Assembly (NCBI GenBank): GCA_023261505.1 | Contig: JAHFOV010000013.1 | Span: 1 to 41,994 of the forward strand | DNA length: 41,994 nucleotides | Origin: Planctomycetota bacterium | Lineage (GTDB): Bacteria > Planctomycetota > Brocadiia > Brocadiales > Bathyanammoxibiaceae | Direction: 5' to 3' | Shown here: positions 38,290-41,994 of the stretch, one piece after another | Position numbering within the stretch: position 1 is the first letter of the stretch | How the letters are laid out: the number at the start of each line of letters is the position of its first letter | Notes under the pieces: generated by a model | Told to the model about the DNA's origin: nothing | What the model saw: only the letters and a program-made list of their open reading frames with translations | Databases searched by the model: none | Translations under genes and position numbers: made by a program

Positions 38290-39018
38290 ATGAAAGATAT
38301 TACTAAGAAAATACCCCTCTTGTGCTCACTTGCCAATCTTGGATGCGGCTTCGGTGTGGCTATGTGCGTTGTCAATGGAAGGTACGACCTTGCACCCTGG
38401 CTAATTATCATCGCTATGCTCTTTGATGCCTATGATGGAAGACTAGCGCGTTATTTTAACGCCACCAGTCGATTAGGTTGTGAATTAGACTCTCTTTGCG
38501 ATGTCACCACCTTCGGCATCGCTCCCGCTATGCTTGTTGGAGGCCTGCTTCAACATCGTTCCCCAATGCTAGGCTGGCTTCTAGGGTTCTTGTTTGTGTC
38601 TGCAGCCGTATACCGCCTGGCCAGGTTCAACGCAATGGTTGAAGAAGGAACGGATTCTAAACAGTATTTCACTGGTCTGCCTACCACCGGGGCAGGAGGA
38701 ATGGTAGCGGCACTTGTTATACTTCATGAATATCTCATCTACCGCTCGCATAGTAGTAATATAATCCTTGAAATACTCCCCATAGTATCGGTCATCCTTT
38801 CTGTCCTGATGGTCACTAGGGTTAAATTTCCCAATTCCATGGTGGCAGTTGCGGACAAGTTAAGCTCACCCATTTACGCTTTCCTTGTGGTTATAGGTAC
38901 AATACTTTTCGCCCTCTTTCCCCAAATACTGCCAACGCTACTGTTTGGTGGCTACATTATCGTAGCCTTTCTCGGCATCTTGAAAGAAAAATTAGCCCTT
39001 AAAGCCCATAAACCATAA
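38290..39018 (+). CDS. pssA: CDP-diacylglycerol-serine O-phosphatidyltransferase
   Basis: A 242-residue integral membrane enzyme that makes phosphatidylserine, the precursor of phosphatidylethanolamine. The CDP-alcohol phosphotransferase motif DG-x2-AR-x8-G-x3-D-x3-D reads DGRLARYFNATSRLGCELDSLCD. About seven to eight hydrophobic helices follow, including TFGIAPAMLVGGLL and AFLVVIGTILFALFPQILPTLLFGGYIIVAFLGIL. It belongs to the type II PssA group of Bacillus-like membrane enzymes. No psd gene is adjacent. It is transcribed alone, possibly from the sigma54-like promoter at 38213. Confidence 0.93.
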   Translation: MKDITKKIPLLCSLANLGCGFGVAMCVVNGRYDLAPWLIIIAMLFDAYDGRLARYFNATSRLGCELDSLCDVTTFGIAPAMLVGGLLQHRSPMLGWLLGFLFVSAAVYRLARFNAMVEEGTDSKQYFTGLPTTGAGGMVAALVILHEYLIYRSHSSNIILEILPIVSVILSVLMVTRVKFPNSMVAVADKLSSPIYAFLVVIGTILFALFPQILPTLLFGGYIIVAFLGILKEKLALKAHKP

Positions 39019-39684
39019 ATCGGCTTTATGCCTGTAACGCATAGTTGACCTCACTGCAGGATATAAAGTCCAGTAACAGGTCTCAACGCAGAAGCTCAGT
39101 TACAAAGTTTTTATTTCCTCTCTCCAACGGTCAGCTAGAGATATCCCCCCTACACATAAAAATCCCAGGGCATATACCAGGAGAAAGGGCCCAAAAAAAA
39201 GCTCGGACTTCTTCAGAAGATATTCAAAAAATCCAAAAACACGGCAAAGGCCAAGTAGCATCTCAAAATAGAAAAACACCTTATTATCGAAAGTTAAGGG
39301 GGAGCATCTTCGGCTGGAGGGATTTCTATATCCCGACCCTGGCAAGGTTAAGTTCTAGAGAATTTTCCTTAAGCTCCAGCTCCGTTCCGAAAAAGTCTCT
39401 AGAAATCTGCTGCATTTTTTTGCATATCCTTTCGGCCTCTTTGCCCCGGGCAAGGTTTACTTGACAGTAGTTTATTATGATTAGTAACTAAAACAAAAAC
39501 CAACCACTAGCCTTACACCTTAACCCCTATGTTCCTGAAACCTCTGCCAATTTGACAGGCCCAATAATAAGTAGAAGGTCATGCCAAAGGCAGACTCGCC
39601 TATGGCGAGGATTAAGCCCTTTGCTTAAGTCTAGCAATTTACTATGATTAAGAGAAACTACCTGGGCAATCTCTACGTGGTAAT
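39019..39684. other. 660-bp region between pssA and groEL, no confident gene
   Basis: A 53-codon minus frame (39100-39261) encodes one hydrophobic segment (FFGPFLLVYALGFLCVGGISL) after basic residues and could be a small membrane protein, but it has no good ribosome binding site. A further minus stretch near 39350-39470 reads LARGKEAERICKKMQQ and ISRDFFGTELELKENSLEL without a start codon, perhaps a gene remnant. A 139-codon plus frame over the same DNA has no recognisable features. A palindrome remnant GACTCGCCTATGGCGAGGATT lies at 39591-39611. Confidence 0.45.
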
Positions 39685-39719
39685 TTGGCATTGATTTTGC
39701 GAACTTGTTACAGTATAAA
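39685..39719 (+). promoter_or_regulatory. Overlapping sigma54-like and sigma70-like promoters of groEL
   Basis: TTGGCATTGATTTTGC (39685-39700) has the invariant GG and GC at the correct sigma54 spacing. Overlapping it are TTGATT (39691-39696), a 17-bp spacer and TATAAA (39714-39719), which fits sigma70. No CIRCE repeat is present. The groEL ATG is at 39743 with GAGGAGG just upstream. Confidence 0.55.
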
Positions 39720-39742
39720 TAGAGAACAAGAGGAGGTAAACA

Positions 39743-41380
39743 ATGCCTGCAAAGAAAATAGTATTTGATCGTGAGGCCTGGGAGGCCATCCGCAACGGAG
39801 TAAAAAAGTTGTCTGATGCAGTAAAGGTAACCCTAGGTCCTAGAGGTAGAAATGTGATTATACAAAAGAGCTTTGGCTCCCCCACCATCACCAAAGACGG
39901 TGTAACAGTTGCCAAGGAAATAGAGCTAGAAGACCACCTGGAGAATATCGGCGCCCAGATGGTGAAGGCAGTAGCTTCCAAAACCAGTGACGTGGCCGGA
40001 GACGGCACCACTACAGCCACCATCCTTTCAGAGGCCATTTTCCTTGAAGGTCTAAAGAACGTTACTGCTGGGGCAAATGCCATGGCTATTAAAAGGGGAA
40101 TAGACAAGGCCGTTGAGGCTGTTGTAAACAGGCTCAAAGAGATGAGCATACCAGTAAAGGGCCGTAAGGAGATAGAACAGGTTGCTACCGTGGCCTCCAA
40201 TTACGACCCCGATGTGGGAAAAGTTATTGCCGATGCAATGGAAAAAGTGGGCAAGGATGGCGTTATAACCGTTGAGGAAGGCAAGAGCCTTCAGACCGAG
40301 GTAAAATGGATTGAAGGAATGCAATTCGATAAGGGTTACTTATCCCCTTACTTTATCACCACTCCCCAAACCATGCAGGCCATATTAGAGGAACCATACA
40401 TCCTCATCCATGAGAAAAAGATAAACGCAGCAAAAAGTATAATACCTATACTGGAGAAGGGAGCACAACAGGGAAAACCTCTTTTAATTATTGCAGAGGA
40501 GGTAGAAGGAGAGGCCCTGGCTTTAATAGTGGTCAATAAGCTCAGGGGAGTACTTAAGTGTGCGGCGGTGAAGGCCCCCGGCTATGGAGACCGCAGGAAG
40601 GCAATGCTCCAGGATATTGCCGTACTCACAGGTGGCACTGCCATATTTGAGGATCTGGGTATAGACCTTGAGGCATTGAAGTTAAAAGATTTGGGAAGGG
40701 CAAAAAAAGTAGTAATAGACAAAGACACTACCACCATAATTGAGGGTGCTGGTATCAGTTCGGCTATCAAGGGACGTATTGAACAGCTAAGGAACGAGAT
40801 AAAGACGACTACCAGCGAATACGATAGGGAAAAATTGGAGGAGAGGTTAGCAAAGCTGGCAGGGGGTGTGGCTCAGATAAATGTAGGGGCAGCAACGGAG
40901 AGTGAAATGAAGGAGAAGAAGGCCCGAGTGGAAGATGCCTTGCATGCAACCCGTGCGGCTGTGGAAGAGGGCATATTACCTGGAGGCGGAGTAGCCCTTC
41001 TACGTGCCATTTCTGTCCTGGGTTCATTAAAACTCAGCGGGGATGAGGCAGTGGGAGTGGACATCCTGCGCAGGGCTTTGCTGGCACCTGCACGCCAGAT
41101 AGCCGAGAACGCCGGACTTCATGGACCTGTAGTCGTACAGAAGCTCCTGGAAGCAGACGGCAATTTTGGCTTCGATGCCAGCGCCAATAAATATTGTGAC
41201 ATGGTAAAAGAAGGGATTATTGATCCCACCAAGGTTGTTAGATGCGCCCTGCAGAATGCTGCCAGTGTAGCCACACTACTCCTGACAACCGACGCCCTAG
41301 TTGGGCAGATTCCGGAAAAGAAGAAGCCCGCTGCTGCGCCTATGCCAGGCGGTTACGGTGGTTATGGCGAGATGTACTAA
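39743..41380 (+). CDS. groEL: Chaperonin GroEL (Hsp60)
   Basis: A 545-residue group I chaperonin with all expected regions. These are [37 protein letters not shown], the ATP site [48 protein letters not shown], and [27 protein letters not shown]. The usual GGM-rich tail is replaced by [10 protein letters not shown]. No groES gene lies upstream or downstream in the window, so this may be one of several groEL copies; multiple copies are common in Planctomycetota. Gene spacing and promoters indicate single-gene transcription. Confidence 0.96.
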   Translation: MPAKKIVFDREAWEAIRNGVKKLSDAVKVTLGPRGRNVIIQKSFGSPTITKDGVTVAKEIELEDHLENIGAQMVKAVASKTSDVAGDGTTTATILSEAIFLEGLKNVTAGANAMAIKRGIDKAVEAVVNRLKEMSIPVKGRKEIEQVATVASNYDPDVGKVIADAMEKVGKDGVITVEEGKSLQTEVKWIEGMQFDKGYLSPYFITTPQTMQAILEEPYILIHEKKINAAKSIIPILEKGAQQGKPLLIIAEEVEGEALALIVVNKLRGVLKCAAVKAPGYGDRRKAMLQDIAVLTGGTAIFEDLGIDLEALKLKDLGRAKKVVIDKDTTTIIEGAGISSAIKGRIEQLRNEIKTTTSEYDREKLEERLAKLAGGVAQINVGAATESEMKEKKARVEDALHATRAAVEEGILPGGGVALLRAISVLGSLKLSGDEAVGVDILRRALLAPARQIAENAGLHGPVVVQKLLEADGNFGFDASANKYCDMVKEGIIDPTKVVRCALQNAASVATLLLTTDALVGQIPEKKKPAAAPMPGGYGGYGEMY

Positions 41381-41682
41381 AACATCCGTAACTCGACTAG
41401 GAATTGGAATTTAGGTACCAAACGCAGGATTGTGTGATTTCAAGATTGAAAGTCTGCCTTAAACGGATTACATCTATAAATCCCAAAATCTAAAATCACG
41501 CAATCCTGAAATCTCCTAATCCTCCACCCCCGAATTTGATATTCGTAATTCTCTTCCCATTAAAAAAATTCAGCGTTCAGAATTCAGATGGCAGAAATAT
41601 TTGAATTTTCATGGAGTATATGATAAACTATTGCTGAATCTGAGGTTTAAGTCTTTTCAACTAATATCTTTAGGAGGTTATT
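41381..41682. repeat. Repeat-containing gap between groEL and hsp20
   Basis: An imperfect long inverted repeat places AGGATTGTGTGATTTCAAGA (41426-41445) opposite TCTAAAATCACGCAATCCT (41489-41507), which could terminate groEL transcription. A second set, ATTCAGCGTTCAGAATTCAG (41569-41588) and TGCTGAATCTGAG (41632-41644), also faces. No reading frame is credible. Confidence 0.6.
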
Positions 41683-41994
41683 ATGGCAGTGACCCCTGGT
41701 TCCTGGATGGAAAAGGCGTTTCAGGAAATTATTTGCATCAAGAAGCCCTATTACTCTTTCAACACGGAGACCTGGCACCCCCCCACCGATGTCTATGAAA
41801 CAGAGAATGAGCTTGTGGTAAAGATGGCAATCTCCGGTGTACGTCCAGAGGATATTTCGGTAATCCTTACAGGAGATATCCTTACAATAAGTGGTAGGAG
41901 ACAGGACCCCTCTAATCATAAGAAGCTATGCTTTTACCTAATGGAAATACGTTATGGATACTTTGAGAGGAGCATAGTGCTACCAAAGAATATA
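41683..41994 (+). CDS. Hsp20-family small heat shock protein, cut by window end
   Basis: 104 codons are visible from ATG 41683, which has AGGAGG upstream. After a short N-terminal arm (WMEKAFQEIICIKKPYYS), the alpha-crystallin domain starts: TDVYETENELVVKMAISGVRPEDISVILTGDILTISGRRQD, then LMEIRYGYFERSIVLPKNI, the usual second beta half. The 3' end runs off the window. It is the second Hsp20 in the window, quite different from the one at 29519-29962 and positioned 300 bp after groEL. This suggests a local stress-chaperone group. Confidence 0.9.
   Translation, partial: MAVTPGSWMEKAFQEIICIKKPYYSFNTETWHPPTDVYETENELVVKMAISGVRPEDISVILTGDILTISGRRQDPSNHKKLCFYLMEIRYGYFERSIVLPKNI

Noticed and set aside
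39045-39464. 139-codon plus-strand frame between pssA and groEL
   Set aside because: No ribosome binding site, composition atypical for the neighbours, no recognisable motif, and conflicting weak minus-strand signals over the same DNA.
39640-39742. CIRCE operator before groEL
   Set aside because: No TTAGCACTC-N9-GAGTGCTAA inverted repeat is present upstream of groEL or of either hsp20.

Overview
The window is 42 kb of bacterial chromosome with moderate GC, carrying mostly housekeeping genes plus a short phage-derived island and an unusually dense set of small dispersed repeats. The gene set points to a Gram-negative (diderm) lineage. It has an Mla-type lipid ABC transporter (MlaE, MlaF, MlaD), lipoproteins, an NlpD-like LysM/LytM protein, and futalosine-route menaquinone genes (mqnA, mqnC). 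It also has phosphatidylserine synthase, a bacterial-type ProS with an editing insert, and a DUF4416 protein. The GroEL N-terminus and this gene combination resemble Planctomycetota, possibly near the Brocadiales. That assignment is inference from remembered family features, not a search result.

Layout. At 1-2548 (minus strand) are a truncated pentapeptide-repeat membrane protein and a three-gene HEPN / MNT nucleotidyltransferase / Phd-like small-protein cluster. At 2726-4527 is a cassette with a hypothetical protein, a HicB-like protein and a frameshifted HicA-like toxin, bounded by an imperfect 35-bp direct repeat. At 4787-8213 is a compact HK97-type capsid module: prohead protease, major capsid protein, connector, tail-terminator-like protein and a small hammerhead-like protein. 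No terminase, portal, integrase or tape measure is visible. At 8300-11362 are a secreted repeat protein and a Cache-HAMP-GAF sensor with no output domain. At 11479-17310 are mobA, a DUF362 ferredoxin-like protein, an AlkP-superfamily phosphodiesterase with APS kinase, and overlapping mqnA-mqnC. At 17362-23593 are an S23 four-helix-bundle gene, a DUF542 protein, a B12-type radical SAM protein and the mla operon. At 24302-34987 (mostly minus) are argC, galT, an S41 protease, hsp20, polX, yacG, a frameshifted rluA, an EamA transporter and an NlpD-like gene. At 35017-41994 are tRNA-Gly(CCC), proS, DUF4416-ndk, pssA, groEL and the start of a second hsp20.

The most striking content is the repeats, which fall into three classes. 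(1) Heptamer-phased low-complexity arrays, usually paired as inverted arms, sit at the 3' ends of genes. At least five genes take their TAG stop and last few codons from such an array. (2) 28-29 bp palindromes with the outer sequence GTAGGGGC (or GCAGGGGC) and variable inner arms occur between genes and also in frame inside mqnA and the DUF362 gene. (3) A roughly 16-bp palindrome, TCCGCCTNAGGCGGA, occurs between genes and in frame inside at least five unrelated proteins, almost always read as SA(S/F/L)G. Together these look like small palindromic elements that invade coding sequence, comparable in principle to Rickettsia palindromic elements, and they reshape gene termini.

Regulatory signals that can be read directly include sigma70-type promoters for polX, hsp20, the radical SAM gene and argC. 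There are sigma54-like -24/-12 elements ahead of pssA and groEL, and strong terminators near the capsid module and hsp20.
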